A stretch of 64,000 nt of DNA from Silurus meridionalis (lineage: Eukaryota; Chordata; Actinopteri; Siluriformes; Siluridae), in contig NC_060885.1 in assembly GCF_014805685.1 (NCBI RefSeq), forward strand, positions 24,747,632 to 24,811,631, given 5' to 3'. The position numbers and the translations under genes are program-made. Below are positions 50,291 to 63,635 of this stretch, piece after piece (position 1 is the first letter of the stretch; each line of letters opens with the position of its first letter). Under the pieces are notes generated by a model that was not told the origin of the DNA, did not search any database, and was given only the letters and a program-made list of their open reading frames with translations.

Positions 50291-53200
50291 ATAATAACCA
50301 TAACAAACAAACAAACAAATAAATTAATTCATTAAAAATAATAATAAAACAAACTAACAATAATCTTCTATATAATACCCATAGAAACCAGCAAAAAGCT
50401 TGCCTGTGAAGACCATTTTTTATGCACTAAGGTGGCATCATGACACAAATGATAACATATAAAGCTGAGCTCCAAATAATAATGTTTGCTTGGCAGTATT
50501 GTGTCTTTTATTCCTTAGTCCACAGCTCTGTTCTCGCCTGGTGTAGCCGTTTAAATAACATAACAAATGAGTGTTTGTGAAAACTTTACCAAGAGGTGTG
50601 AGACCATTTGGGACAAGGAGAAAGTTTATGTGGACCAAGATTCCATCACCGGACTGTGAGACAGATTCTGAAGAATTAGTTTGCTTTTTCACCTTGAAGT
50701 GTTGTTGCTGGTTGTGAAAAGTGGCGGGTCAGGCGTTTTTCCTCCAGTCCAAGCAGCGACCCTCCATTTGCCACAAAAATCCATGTGGCTTTAGCTTATT
50801 TCAAAGACTTTGGTGACATCATTACGTCATTTTACAATATTCATATGTACCAAATCAACATAAAAATATCACCATTTGAAATCTTATATGATTATGATAA
50901 GACCTGTGTAGCATCTGTAGCATGAAAAGTGATAAGGGGGAAGGATTTAAAAACACACATGGAGAATTTATGAGTGTCTAAAGGAACTATTTATTTTTAT
51001 TTTCACCTCTGGTGTTTTTTTTTGTCTTTTCTCATGCATTCCTCAACCAAGTTAACAGCCAAATTTACAAACTGTCCAAGTTTTTCCGTTTCTTTAAAAA
51101 AAGATAGTTTGATTAAATTTTTATGAAGTTAGATACACTGAAGGTTTTTACATTTTGTACTTTCATACCAAACACTGCATTATTTTGGGTTTACTCATTC
51201 CTGTGTAAACTATATGCAATGCCTTTAAATAAATAAACTTTGCAATGCAATTCAATTGCATTTTAATCATACTGCACTGTTAATCTTTAGTTATTTTAAC
51301 AAAGTAGTTTTACCGAAAATCAGATATAGATTAACATGCCAGATGATGCAAACCAGAGGTAACAGTGGCAAGGAAAACTCTAATCTCTAATTGAGTCATT
51401 GTGAAAACATGAAATCTCTAATCTATTCATTTCGAAAACATAAAACATTTTTAATTGTTTCTAACACTAGTTTCCCAAAAAAACATGTAAGATTTATAGT
51501 CATGAGATCAAATGCACCCTGTTCCACCACCGACGGCAATTGGCTAGGTTTCACTCTTTGCATAAGTGAAGGGCAAATATTTACGATGGTAAGATTTAGC
51601 AGGCTCGGCGATTTATGCTCCGATATAATGTCAAAGGGACAACGTGATTGATTTTTGTAACATTGGGTAAACAAACAAATATAATTCTGTTTAATTTTGT
51701 CATCTTCACTGGAGTGGACAATTTTTCTTTCATTAACTTGCACTCATAAAAGCTCATTATGTTCAAGGTCTAAGTGGTCCTTGAAGATGTCATGCTGCAC
51801 AAGTGTATTTGGACCTTTGGGTAAAAGTGTCCAACTACAATGAATGACTAAATGATGAACACGTGTTCAATGCATTTGTGTGGGTGACTTAAACTGATTA
51901 TTTAGCACCCAGTAGAATGTTAAACATGTTTCCTGCGAATAGGCTCATTAGAAATACGTCAGTCCATTCCTCAGGACAAAGCATGTGAGGTTTTGATAGG
52001 AAAGGAAAAACAAGATAACAATCATGGTAAGCTGCTGATGTTAGTGATTTGTAATTAACGTTTCAGTATATCAAGGGATTGCTACTGTTTGAACTATTCA
52101 GCCAACAAGTGGCCTTAGCGTCTCCTCAGCTAGACTAGCAGGTAGGTGCTAATTCTAATCAAACCCCTGAAGAGTGCTCTTTGATCTGCAATAACTGCGC
52201 ATGAAACACACACCTCATTTCCTCTGCTTCAGAGTCACATCTTCATTTTTATCTTAGCTTTCACACTAAACCCCATTAGACACAGGATGTAGCAAACTAG
52301 GGGGTACAGACACATACATGGTAAGAGACATGTGGAAAGGCATTGGCCATCGATGTGCGAGCTTGCATTTCTGTTCCGGTCTATGTAGTCTTACTGTATC
52401 TCAGCAGTGCTGCTGGCGATGCCCTGCTCTCCATCTCCCACATCTCAGTTCCTTGTAATTCACACATGGTGACATCCATTGGCATGTGGGGCTCCAAGCT
52501 GCAGAGATCAATGCAAATGCAGAAAACCCTAATCCAAAAGATTGATTGATTGCTATAGTTCTTGAGTGTGACACTCGCACTAGTTTCTCACACTGAACAC
52601 AGGAGTGGGGAAGACCTTTACAAGCGCTGAAACATTTCCCATAACAACTGTTCTCTGTTATAATGAATTCAATCAGTGAACTTGTTCATGCTGCATGTTA
52701 GCTGAATGCCCTTCACACTGTGTTCATACTGTGCAAGTCCAAATATACCACACAAAGGAGAATACAACAATAGATTACTTTGCATCACTTTTCCACTTTT
52801 TGTTGTTTTTCTTTTCAGAATTCTGCATATTAGGCAGATTGGTTGACTGTAAAAAAAAAAAAAAAAAAAAAAAAAAGAAAAAGAATGCACTTGCTGACAC
52901 GAATGTCTTTTAGCTAATTTTGAATGACAAAGCTGTTTGCCCTCGGATGTGAACTGCTATCTGGACCAGGCCATGATCTTTTTCATTATCAGGTGGCGTA
53001 TTGTTGTCTGCTGCACTTGTGTTTAACACCACCAAAACCCCATTTCCATCAAGTCGACCCTATTCATGCACTCAACTTGCGAGACTTTTTTTTTAAACAC
53101 ATGCCAAAAGGCACATGAGCCATGAAAGCCTGCTTAGTGGACCCCCTTTCTATGTCTTTACATGCCCCTGCACTCCCTATTGTACAACATACATCCACGG

Positions 53201-56200
53201 TGTAAAATTAAATTACCTGTTACAAAGCATGCTATACACTGCAATCAGGGATGTCTTTCTTTTCCCACAGAGTGGCGTGAGGAGGGGTGTCATTTGGAGA
53301 AAGCAGACACCAGCTTGTGGGAAAGAGATATAATTCAATCACGTTACAAAATAGACAAGGCTGGTTTTGTTCACTCATGGGATGCTGTGTGGAATTCAAA
53401 GTAGCTGATATGTTTGGAAAAGAAAGAGCACAATGCAGATGGGGTGATAAGAGGTAACCCAATGGCTGGAAAATTGGATGAAAACAAAAAAGAAAAGATT
53501 CATAGCTTCAATGTAACTTTTAAAATATTCTCGCCTGTATTCGAAAGCAGTATTAGTAGTTATGTACTCATTAGGCTGTAATAGTTATGTAACCAATTTG
53601 CCCCACATGCCAATTAACACAAGTACTAATTAATAAAACACAGTAAAACTAACTATACCATAGCTACGCTTTAGAAAATTCTTAAATAGTTCAGCTGACT
53701 TCTGAGAATATCGCTGGTATTCTCGTATGTGAATTTCATTGTGTGTGTAAATCAGTTACAGACAGAGATAAGTAAGACAAGATAGGGTGTGACAGGGAGC
53801 TGTGAAATACAGAAGGCCATCATCAGGGAAAGACTTTGTTACTCCTTTCAGCATCAGCAGCTCCCAAATCCCTTATCAGCTTCATCCACTGCTCATTATT
53901 AGCTTAACATCTCAGGCGCTGCATCCTACAGTGTGCAGAGAAAAGAAGTTATCAGCATTGTAAGAGGTGGGGGACTACAAGCAGGATGGGGAGTTTTCTA
54001 AAAGCAGCTTTTAATCAGCTGATTGGAGATACCAGTGCCTACAAATGCTTCCTCTTTGACACGGTCGCAGGCTGCTCTTGTCTGCCAGACTTCCATTAAC
54101 AGTCTTGTCTATGGCCTTTGTGTATTGGAATACCAAAATAGTCTCTTAATATAAGTTTCTCCCAAGGATGATGGGATCCTTCTCTTGCAATTGAAATTTT
54201 TATAAATTTCAAAATGAAAAGATTTAAAAAGTATTAGAGATGTACACCAGTAATTGCACATGAAATAAAACCCATTGTCTCTGTTACTTACATCTAACTC
54301 TTCCCCAAGCCAGTGTGAAAGGGTGCCTATTTGGGCCATTCGCGTGTAGGAACTAAGCACAGGTTATTCACACTTTGCTGGTAAAAGGGGCTTAGGGGAC
54401 ATATCTTTACACTTGGGTTGGCGCCTTCTATAACAAGAGCCCATAACCATAGTAACACTATTGATATTCGTAATTTATGTAGACAATATGAGCAGCAATA
54501 AGACTTCTAATAATTATAATTATAATTATTATCCACTTAAACCGGATGCCCGCACACCACCTATCCACTTAAACCGGCTACACTCACACTACCCTGGCCA
54601 AAGCGGGTGTATTATCACCTTTCTGCTCAATTAGAGCCTCTATTAGAGCAACTTGCAAAACAACATGCAAGCTGGCGGCTCCTCTTCGGGAGAGTGAAAG
54701 GCCGCTGTTTGACACTCTTCTGTAAAAAGGAAAGCCCTTGTACTTATCAAAGAGAACCGTGCTGTGACACATACCTGCCTGCTCAGTTAGTTTGCTCATC
54801 AGCAGGATACTGCTGCTGCTTTCTGAATGAAGTGACCACTCATTTTATGTTTTTAAAATAATTTCCATAAAAATTAAAATGACACCAGAAAGGAATTAAA
54901 AATATTTAAAAGAATTCATGCTATACAACACTGTTGTAAGGTGTAGAGCAAGCGTAGAAGTGCTACGTCTTTTGAAGTGATGCCGACACAGACGTCTGCC
55001 AATTTCTGCAGCTGTAGTACAAGAGGTGTTTGCCTTTGTCTTTTTGCAAACACGTTGTTCTTGGTCCAAAAAAAAAATTGTTGGGGACATTTGCATGACA
55101 GTAGAGAAAATGGTTAAGCAGCTTTTGCTGATCCCCGCACTCACACGTCCTATTCTCACCTCTCACCATTCTCTCCAGTGTTGCTTAAGATCAAGGTAAC
55201 ACCTCTATTCAGTCCAGACCCATAGAGCTTGGCTTTGTGAAACATGGACAGCACTAATGTGGCATCAAAGCTATTTACTGCTTCTGAGCACAGGATCAAA
55301 GAGGGGCTCTTTGGGGGGAAAATGCTTTCTCAAGATTTATCGCAAAAAAGACCCAGGAGAGGGTTACCTGTGAGGCCCGGGCAATTCACAGAGAGACGCA
55401 GAACGGACACTTTAACACTCCCACTCCTCAGCCTTAACATGCATGTGACTGACATCAGATCAGAGGAAGTGCATGGTTTTTCCAGGTACCATCTGTGGGA
55501 CATCAGTGCAAACTTCTGCCGAATCAAGCATGGAGGGACTTGAACTTTCCAACTGAGAATTGAGGGACACCTGCAGGGGCTAGCTAAGCTATACAGGGCA
55601 CTGAAGAAGACCTAAGCACTAGATTGGTTTTTAAAATGTACATTTAATTTGCTGTTATTGGAGACTGCTGAGATGGTTGTTGCTTGGTCCAGGAGGTGAT
55701 GACTCCTGAGCTAAGTACAAAACCATATGCTGTCTCACAGCTCTCCTACATGACTGCTTAAGATGTGCTAAATGACCACAGGACCTGCTGGACCCTCCAC
55801 AGTTGCAGCAGGTTCCAGATGTCCCCTGAAATCCATACACTAGTAACCAGTAATTTCCCAAATCAAACTGAAAAAGAGCTAATTGTCCAGCAACTACAAC
55901 TACCACAAGTCTTTCCCAGAAAAAAAATCCTAAAGGTTCATTCAGAATTATTTATTCAGTTCAACCTTAGAAAACCAAAATCAAACAAAAATATTTGTAT
56001 GTTAAAAATAATAGAGATCTGATATGAGATGATCCAACAAAACCAACAAAAATGCATATATTTAGTTGAAATGACGGTGAAGAAATAGTAGCGGCTTTAC
56101 TAGAAGACAATCTGGGCCATGGATTCTTGCCCTACAATTCTCTACAATCTTAGGAAGTAGAATCTTAAGTCAATATTTAAATAGCAATGCTTTATTTTTA

Positions 56201-56560
56201 ACCAACAGGAATTGAGTCTGTGCACGAGTTGTCAGGAATAACGCAACCCAAATGTCATTGCACTGATGCGAGAGGGGCGGTGGCAAAAAGAGACGATAAT
56301 AAGAGGCTGTCGAGGTTTTGACACCATTTTTCCCTTCTTGTTCCTTTTTTTTATTGTCTTTTATTGTCCTGTTGGTTGCCTTTAGAGGCTCACAGTAAAA
56401 TATATTTGGATAATCAGCAGCAGCCTCTCTCAAATGTGGGGAAAAAATAAAACTGTTTTTGATTTGCTGCTGTAGTAGGGCGTGGTAGACGGTGGTGGTG
56501 GGCTGAAGGGGGAGAAGGGGTGGGGGTGGGTGGTTTGGCCACTGCATGCGATATGTGAGG

Positions 56561-56561
<1 letters not shown>
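50291..56561. other. Gene-free region, several unique islands
   Basis: No exon is supported. A poly-A run lies at 52851-52876. Islands with balanced composition lie near 50560-50780, 52080-52560, 52920-53340, 53760-54110, 54540-54860 and 54960-55570. The longest open frames (for example 55244-55543) have antisense partners and no family signal. Confidence 0.45.
55230..55560. promoter_or_regulatory. Candidate conserved non-coding island
   Basis: Contains 'ggcttctgagcacaggatca'-like unique sequence, 'ttaacatgcatgtgactgac' and 'ccaggtaccatctgtgg'. Open on both strands (99 codons forward, 65 reverse) but with no clear splice sites or domains. Confidence 0.2.

Positions 56562-56562
<1 letters not shown>

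Positions 56563-56601
<39 letters not shown>
56563..56601. repeat. (CT)n microsatellite
   Basis: Nearly pure CT tract. Confidence 0.97.
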
Positions 56602-56604
<3 letters not shown>

Positions 56605-56905
56605 TTTGTTTTCTGAGACACCACTTTTTCAGCTGTGACTGGACTTACAGGCTCCAGAAAAACACAACTCAGCTAAATTTAATTCTAAGCTTGTGTGGGT
56701 ATTCATGTTTGCTATTTTGGCAGTGTTTAAATCATTACTTGAAGAGGGGAGTGGGATTTTTCCTACCAGCAAAAGACACCCACGAGACAACCCTGAATTA
56801 TTAAAGTATTAGAGTGAAGCTACTGAGCATGTCTGGATGAATGATCTTGGTTAAATAAATACAGATGTGTGTTTGTGTGTGTCAGTGGAAACATAAGGAT
56901 GTTTT

Positions 56906-56910
<5 letters not shown>

Positions 56911-56978
<68 letters not shown>
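56911..56978. repeat. (TA)n microsatellite
   Basis: About 33 TA units. Confidence 0.98.
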
Positions 56979-56982
<4 letters not shown>

Positions 56983-58229
56983 GATGATTCTGAAGTAAGG
57001 AAGAAAATGTCCAAAACATTTCAATGCTAAATTAACTACACTTACTTGTGTTGCATTTACTAATAAACTAAATATTTTTTTTTGTGTAATTAGCTGTATA
57101 TTAAATAAGAAGACCCTGGAGTATCATCATTCTTTTATTAGAGATCCATAACATAATGCTTTGAGCTCACTTGTCTCATATGTACATATTTTCCATTTAA
57201 GAGGAAATTGTTGCCAACCACACACACTTGTGGCAGTGTATGTCAATCAGGGCTATTCTTTTAGTCAACCAAAGTTCAAGACAATTTACAATCTGAATTG
57301 GGAGACAGCATGGAGCAGTGAGCATCTGAGTTCAGCTTTCTGTCAATTTCACAATAACACTCATTATGGTCCACAACGAAGTAGAGTGGTGTCAATTCCT
57401 TAGTGCTGTGCAAACATCAGATTCCACCAAACAATCTTTTCCATTAACAAGTTCCAATTCCTGGTCCACTTAACCCACATGCATATATAGGCATAAACTA
57501 TGACAGCTATAGCCACAATGTACACAACATGCACAAACTGAATAAACCAAAGGAATATCACATTACACTAGTCTCTGGTAAAATTGTGTGAGAGATCTGA
57601 AATAAAAGCATGTACAAGTAAATGTGTAGAAATCATTACAATTTACAGTAACTCCTTAAACATAAAACATTTTCTATAGAACATGAACCATCAAGGTTTT
57701 TAGGGAAAATACCACCAAATGTAAAAGTCAGGAGCTAAAACCATTTCTGTGTATGGTTATGGACTTAAATATAGTATTATGCTCTGAGTTTGTGATATGA
57801 AATATTACTGGTACTTTGCTTATTAGGTTACATTACAACATGGAACACTGAAACTGATAACACATGTTGTCATGAGGCAGGGCTGAGAAGAGAAGCAAAA
57901 AAACCAATGAAGCAAACATCAACCAGGAATGGTCAACAAGCATTCTATCTGCCTGAGTGGAGCAGACAGGAAGTGCACTCCCTTCCCACTACATCCTTTC
58001 ACATCTGACTTCCACTTCCACACACTCCCTAAATCCCCTGCTTTGGCCGGTGGGAGCCTTTCTGATGAGGATGATTTGCCCATAAAGTTAGTAAATCATA
58101 AAACAAATGTCAAATGTGAGTGCTGCTGGCACCTAATGGTAAACACATCAATTTTAATTTGAACATGACTCTATTTATTAGTCTTAAACCCCACCATGTT
58201 GATCAGTATAGATGTTAGGGTATGCACCT

Positions 58230-58720
58230 AGATATAATCAACCGACTCAACGCCTAGTGTCAAACGTCTATTAGCTGTGTATTCTATTGTCTCGCAGCAG
58301 CTTTCAATGTCACTTTGAAGACTGACATATGGCTAACAGGTCCAATAAAGAAGCTCGGCTCCTTCAATCATTATCTTGTGTCTGTTGAACGAGAGTTGGG
58401 TAGATAGAGTTGAGTTGAAAAGAAGCAGACAGGTTGCAAGCCTAGACTTTGGGATTGGATTTCCACAGTCGTTGGCTTCTTTTCTTTGGGCTCTTTTGTC
58501 TAGCATTGCTGTTTCCCCTTATTTGTGGCCTGGATTTAACAGAAAAGTGGCAGTTATGAGCAAAGAAATCAGACACCACATCATCACCCTTAGAGCCATG
58601 TACAGTAGCCATACAAAGAGCCGGCTGCCGGGGCCTCTGTCCTCTGGGACGTCTGCCGTTGGTCTGCGCTCCTGGGAATCATTCAGATGTAAACAATGAT
58701 GTCATGAACTCCTGAATAAA
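58230..58720. promoter_or_regulatory. Candidate conserved non-coding island
   Basis: Unique, balanced sequence with SOX-like 'tctattgtct' at about 58283 and 'cctttgatc'-type absent. An open frame at 58376-58699 (107 aa) has no recognisable domain, and no clear splice acceptor precedes it. Listed only as a candidate. Confidence 0.2.
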
Positions 58721-59099
58721 CTCTGGAAAAAACAAGCTGTTAATATCAGACTATTAGAAGCAGATAGGAAAGTAATAATTAAACAAATACAAAAGATCTT
58801 TTATTTCAGATAAAACTATTTTTTTTCTTTTTAGATTACTCTTTAATTCAATTTCTCTTTAACTCAACCTTATTCATGTACTCTACATTTTGGAAGTTTG
58901 CATTTCATTCTCATGCTAATGTACACTGTAAATGAAAAAAAAAGTTTCTGACATAATAAAGTTGCAGGCAAACTTATGGAATCACTTAAAATTGAAGAAG
59001 CAAGATCGACACAATAACACAAGTCAACAGCAAATTGATGTGGCCCTCCTTTAGCTTCCTCTGCTGGTCAGAATTGTATGAAGCGTTTCTGAACAACAC

Positions 59100-59400
59100 A
59101 AAGAGAGAAAAGAAGGAGAAAAAAAGAAGAGAAAAAAGTGGGAAGCTCCTGCGGGAAACGTTTACAAGACCCGTTCACTGAATGGCCCAGTCTCCATGGC
59201 AACAGGATCACTTCATCAGTTAGGAGGGAACAGATGGCGGCTGTGCAACAGGCAGCATATGTTGCAATGAGCACAGGCCATTCCTACAGATGGAGGGTGT
59301 GGAGGAGGTCGCCTCTGAAACATAACCTGACATTTCCTCCTCATTTAGAGTTATATTGTTATGAATCACAAAGAGAGATTATCCTGCACCAGTAAATGGC
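59100..59400. promoter_or_regulatory. Candidate conserved non-coding island
   Basis: Purine-rich start ('gaagaaaaaagtgggaagct'-like) then balanced unique sequence. Short frames on both strands overlap completely, which speaks against coding. Confidence 0.2.
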
Positions 59401-61146
59401 CGTGCAAAAAAAAAAAACCTCTCTAAAAAGGTAAATTAATAAGAACCTATGGCACATTTTTACTAGCTTCACTTAACCAGGCTGTGTGGAGAAGCTGTAT
59501 TTTACCTCCTGGGTTAAGAATGAGGTGGATTGCTTGCTCTGACTGATATATGTCCTGTTCCCTGAGGAATAGTTCCATGAAATCTTTGAGGAGGTGGGAC
59601 TCACTTTTTGAATGTTGCATAGCTTCACACACAGCAACAAGTCAGTGAAGACTTGGGGTTTTAAGTAAGCTTTGTTTAGATTTGGAATGTTTAGATTTGT
59701 TATTATATTATTGTCAATATGTAGCTAAAAGTAAAGTAAAGTAGCTACTGACAAAGTGTAGGTTAAAGTCACTGCTGGACTGAATGAATAAGGTCCTTCA
59801 TCCTAAATAGTCAGCTACATGCTGCGATTGCATCCTGTCCCAATAGTTACTGTGCTAAAAAAGGGGGTCTAGGATTTAGAGTATAAATAATATTATAATA
59901 ATATTTAGAGCAATAAAAAGAAAGATGAAGAAATGATGCGAACAACATTATACTGCTATAAGGTAGCTAATTACATAATGAAACATTTTATTATAAAATG
60001 TATATCTAAAGACATTAAGGAAAAAATAAGAAGAAAGATGCTTGAACTTGTTACAGTGTTAGCTCTGGATCTATCAAATGCCATATATGTATATGTATAT
60101 AAAAACCTCCATTGAGCAGAGTTTCTATAAGCAGAAAGGCCCTGTTGATAGGAGCAATGAGAGGAGAATAGTTAGACCATTTAAAACTAACAGGAACACC
60201 ATAGAGTCTCAAATAAACATTTGTTACAACCATGATGAGCAGCAAAGCATCTCATTACGCACAGCACCCTGAACAGTGAGGTCACAACAGAAAAATACCA
60301 CACTTTTCAGTTTCCGTTCCTGTCAGGAATCTGAGTCTAGTCAGTTTGTGCAGAATTACTAAAACTGAACAGTTTATGATTGAGAAATTGCCAGATGTTA
60401 CAATAACTGTTAACCTTATATTCCTGAAATTGACTTTTTAACAGGACTTTAAATCGATGTGTAACCAGTCACCACTCCTGTTCCATGTTGTGGATTTTAA
60501 GATTATTTACTGCTTACCATGTTTTTGGGTGTAGATGGTTATTTGAGTTACTGTAGGACTTTCTATGGGCTTTGGTGTTATCAATAAGGCATTTCTGCCT
60601 ATACAGAGCATGCTCACTAGATAGTTTTTATGTTCTAAGTTTTGTGCAAAACTCCCGGGAAATCAGCAATTTCTGAAATACTCAACCGGCCAGTGGTTAA
60701 ACTTTTAATCATTATAGCAACATCTCCAATTAGCTGTTTTTAAGGATCCACTGTTTAGTATTTTGCATTGTCTTTATACAATTCACAATGTGTATTGCAA
60801 CAGTCAAAAATGAAAGACATACTGGAAATAAATTAAATGAAAAAAAAATTGACTTTGGCAGTCTTAATTACAATTTTATTTGTCTGAAAAGCATAAATAC
60901 TGTATGGTTAAAAATATAATGATTTTGTACTGACTCAGTAATGCACATAAAAAAGGCTAACAAAATAAACATACATATCATTGTATCACTGTATCATACC
61001 AAATAGAATATCGGTTAGGTCTATATGCTGCTAGATGTTTGCACTTGCTAATACAGCAGGTTGTCCTCTTCTCCCAATCCCATTTTAACCACTGTAATAC
61101 ACTGTATGTCCTTATATATTATATATTATATAAAACATTAACCAAT

Positions 61147-62612
61147 TACAAACTTGGGACACTGAACAAATTGTGAATAAAAACAGAATGCAATGATGTG
61201 GAAGTTTCAAATTTCAATATTTTATTCAGAATAAACATAGATGACATATCAAATGTTTAAACTGAGAAAATGTATAATTTTAAGGGAAAAATAAGTTGAT
61301 TATAAATCAACACATCTTAAAAAAGTTGGGACAAGGCCATGTTTACCACTGTGTGGCATCCCCTCTTCTTTTTATAACAGTCTGCAAACGTCTGGGGACT
61401 GATGAGACAAGTTGTTCAAGTTTATGAATAGGAATGTTGTCCCATTCTTGTCTAATACAGGCTTCTAGTTGCTCAACTGTCTTAGGTCTTCTTTGTCGCA
61501 TCGTCCTCTTCATAATGCACCAAATGTTTTCTATGGATGAAAGATCTGGACTGCAGGCTGGCCATTTCAGTATCTGGATCCTTCTTGTATGCAGCCATGA
61601 TGTTGTAATTGATGCAGTATGTGGTCTGGCATTGTCATGTTGGAAAATGCAAGGTCTTCCCTGAAAGAGACGACGTCTGGATGGGAGCATATGTTGTTCT
61701 AGAACTTGGATATACCTTTCAGCATTGATGGTGCCTTTCCAGATGTGTAAGCTGCCCATGCCACATGCACTCATGCAACCCCATACCATCAGAGATGCAG
61801 GCTTCTGAACTGAACGCTGATAACAACTTGGATTGTCCTTATCCTCTTTAGTCCGGATGACATGGCGTCCCAGTTTTTCAAAAAGAACTTCAAATTTTGA
61901 TTCGTCTGACCAGAGATTAGTTTTCCACTTTGCCACAGTTTATTTTAAATTAGCCTTGGCACAGAGAAAATGCCTGCACTTCTAGATCATGTTTAGATAT
62001 GGCTTCTTTTTTGACCTATAGAGTTTTAGCCAGCAATGTTTTCTGGAAGTATTCCTGAGCCCATGTTGTGATTTCCATTACAGTAGCATTCCTGTTTGTG
62101 ATGCAGTGCCATCTAAGGGCCCGAAGATCACGGGCATCCAGTATAGTTTTTCTGGCCTTGACCCTTACGCACAGAGGTTGTTCCAGATTCTCTGAATCTT
62201 TGAATGATATTATGCACTGTAGATGATGATAATTTCAAACTCTCTGCAATTTTTCTCTGATAAAAACTCCTTTCTGATATTGCTCCACTATTTTTCACCG
62301 CAGCATTGGGAGAATTGGTGATCCTCTGCCCATCTTGACTTCTGAGAGACACTGCCACTCTGAGAGCCACTCTGAGAGGCTCTTTTCTTCTTTTGACCTA
62401 ATAGGTTGCAAATTGGTCCTCCAGCTGTTCCTTACATGTACAAAATGAGCCAATATTTGGCATGACATTTCAAAATGTCTCACTTTCAACATTTGATGTT
62501 ATCTATGTTCTATTGTAAATAAAATATAAGTTTATGAGATTTTTTAATTATTGCATTCCTTTTTTATTCACAATTTGTACAGTGTCCCAACTTTTTTGGA
62601 ATCGGGTTTGTA
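61147..62612 (-). mobile_element. Tc1-like (DD34E) transposon, well preserved
   Basis: The right end 'cttttttggaatcgggtttg' plus TA and the left end TACAAACTTGGGACACTG are inverted repeats; the left has lost about 17 bp right after its first bases. TA flanks both ends. The repeats extend inward with 'caaattgtgaataaaaacag' (61170) mirrored at about 62555-62580, and a second 'aaaaagttgggac' copy at 61319. The transposase is on the minus strand in two main frames (62370-62128 and 61936-61343). Total about 1.47 kb. Confidence 0.92.
61343..61936 (-). pseudogene. Tc1 transposase catalytic domain
   Basis: An open frame of 197 aa with all three catalytic acidic residues in place: WSDESKF (first Asp), FQHDNARPHTA (second Asp) and SPDLSSIENIW (Glu). 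34 residues separate the second Asp and the Glu, the DD34E signature of the Tc1 group. The DNA-binding half (62370-62128, AESLKLSSSTVHNIIQRF, a helix-turn-helix) is in another frame, and sequence between the two is disrupted, so no intact enzyme can be made. The catalytic part itself looks recently functional. Confidence 0.9.
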
Positions 62613-63348
62613 CACTACTGATGAAAACCTCTCGATAAAATACAGAGTAGCAGATCGATGGCCTCTGCTGAAGCCCAGGCCTGCTTATGATGCGAGCTAC
62701 ACTTAAAATAAGTGATTCTCACATAAAGCTTTTTGACAGCCAGAGTAACAGGCACTACCGAAACAGTCAACAATGAAGTTATTTTTTGCCCTCACTTGTC
62801 TCTTTTCCCCGGTTGTGTTTTGTGCAATTTTGAGAATCCACATACAATTATGGCAGAGGCAGAAATGGGACTACTTCCGGGGTTTAACAGTCTTCTATTT
62901 ATAGCTACAACCATAAATATCAGGGGCTCGATGTGTTCACAACAGTCCTGTATTTTTAGAGGTTTTGTAAAGTGACAGAAAAATTCAAGATAATATGCAA
63001 AACTACCGCATTTCTATCCAATACTAAATATAAATGAGTATTTACGGCTCTTTCAAGACACTAAAAAACGATTTTAAACGATAGAATGACTTTGTGTTTT
63101 GCCCAAGACTTTGAAAAGACATTATTATTATTATAGAAACAGATTTGAATGTCCATAATTACATTCATTACATCAAGTAAACGCTTCTATATCCTTAGGT
63201 TATTTGTGAACATCCTATTCGTACACTTTCTGTTGCATTTGTGAGATTCACCCGTTAACTGTTCATTGTAGGGGGCATGATTTTAAAAATAAAGCCCCAA
63301 AGTATAAAGCCAGTAAATGCATTTGTGGCTTCTTTCCCTCTATAAAGG
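62613..63348. other. Gene-free, one unique island
   Basis: 62640-62960 is unique, balanced sequence ('gatggcctctgctgaagccc', 'gatgcgagctacacttaaaa'); the remainder is AT-rich. No exon is supported. Confidence 0.4.
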
Positions 63349-63540
63349 AAACAGAGATGAGTATGTGCCAAAGTCTGGGTTCCTGTGGCAGACCCCACCC
63401 CACCCCAACTGCACAGAGTATGCTGCACAACAAACGCTCAGATCCCCACTACAGCTCGAGCGATGACTACCTCTCACCACTGATCCCCCAGCACCAGATC
63501 CCCAACTCACGCCAACTCCAGCCACAACCCACTAGGCTGT
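63349..63540 (+). CDS. Possible terminal exon of an unknown gene
   Basis: After a pyrimidine-rich stretch and AG (ttctttccctctataaag, ending 63348) an open frame runs to a stop at 63540. It encodes ETEMSMCQSLG ... KRSDPHYSSSDDYLSPLIPQ ... QPQPTRL, rich in Ser, Pro, Gln and His. The composition differs from the AT-rich surroundings. I do not recognise it, and an open frame also exists on the opposite strand (63525-63340), so it may be a non-coding island instead. No upstream exon was found. Confidence 0.2.
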
Positions 63541-63581
63541 GACCACAGCGCCATGGGCACAGAGTCTATATTTGCCATAGG

Positions 63582-63596
63582 AGCACACACACACAC

Positions 63597-63631
<35 letters not shown>
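63582..63631. repeat. (CA)n microsatellite
   Basis: CA tract with one AAAA interruption. Confidence 0.96.

Positions 63632-63635
<4 letters not shown>

Larger units (their letters stand above)
56979..61146. other. Gene-free region
   Basis: No exon is supported. Islands of balanced composition at about 57930-58130, 58230-58720 and 59100-59400; the remainder is AT-rich. A short phrase at 58970-59060 ('caaacttatggaatcactta') recalls terminal sequence of a DNA transposon, but no partner end is visible. Confidence 0.45.

Noticed and set aside
55244..55543. 99-aa plus-strand frame
   Set aside because: No family signal, a competing antisense frame and no convincing splice sites; kept only as a candidate non-coding island.
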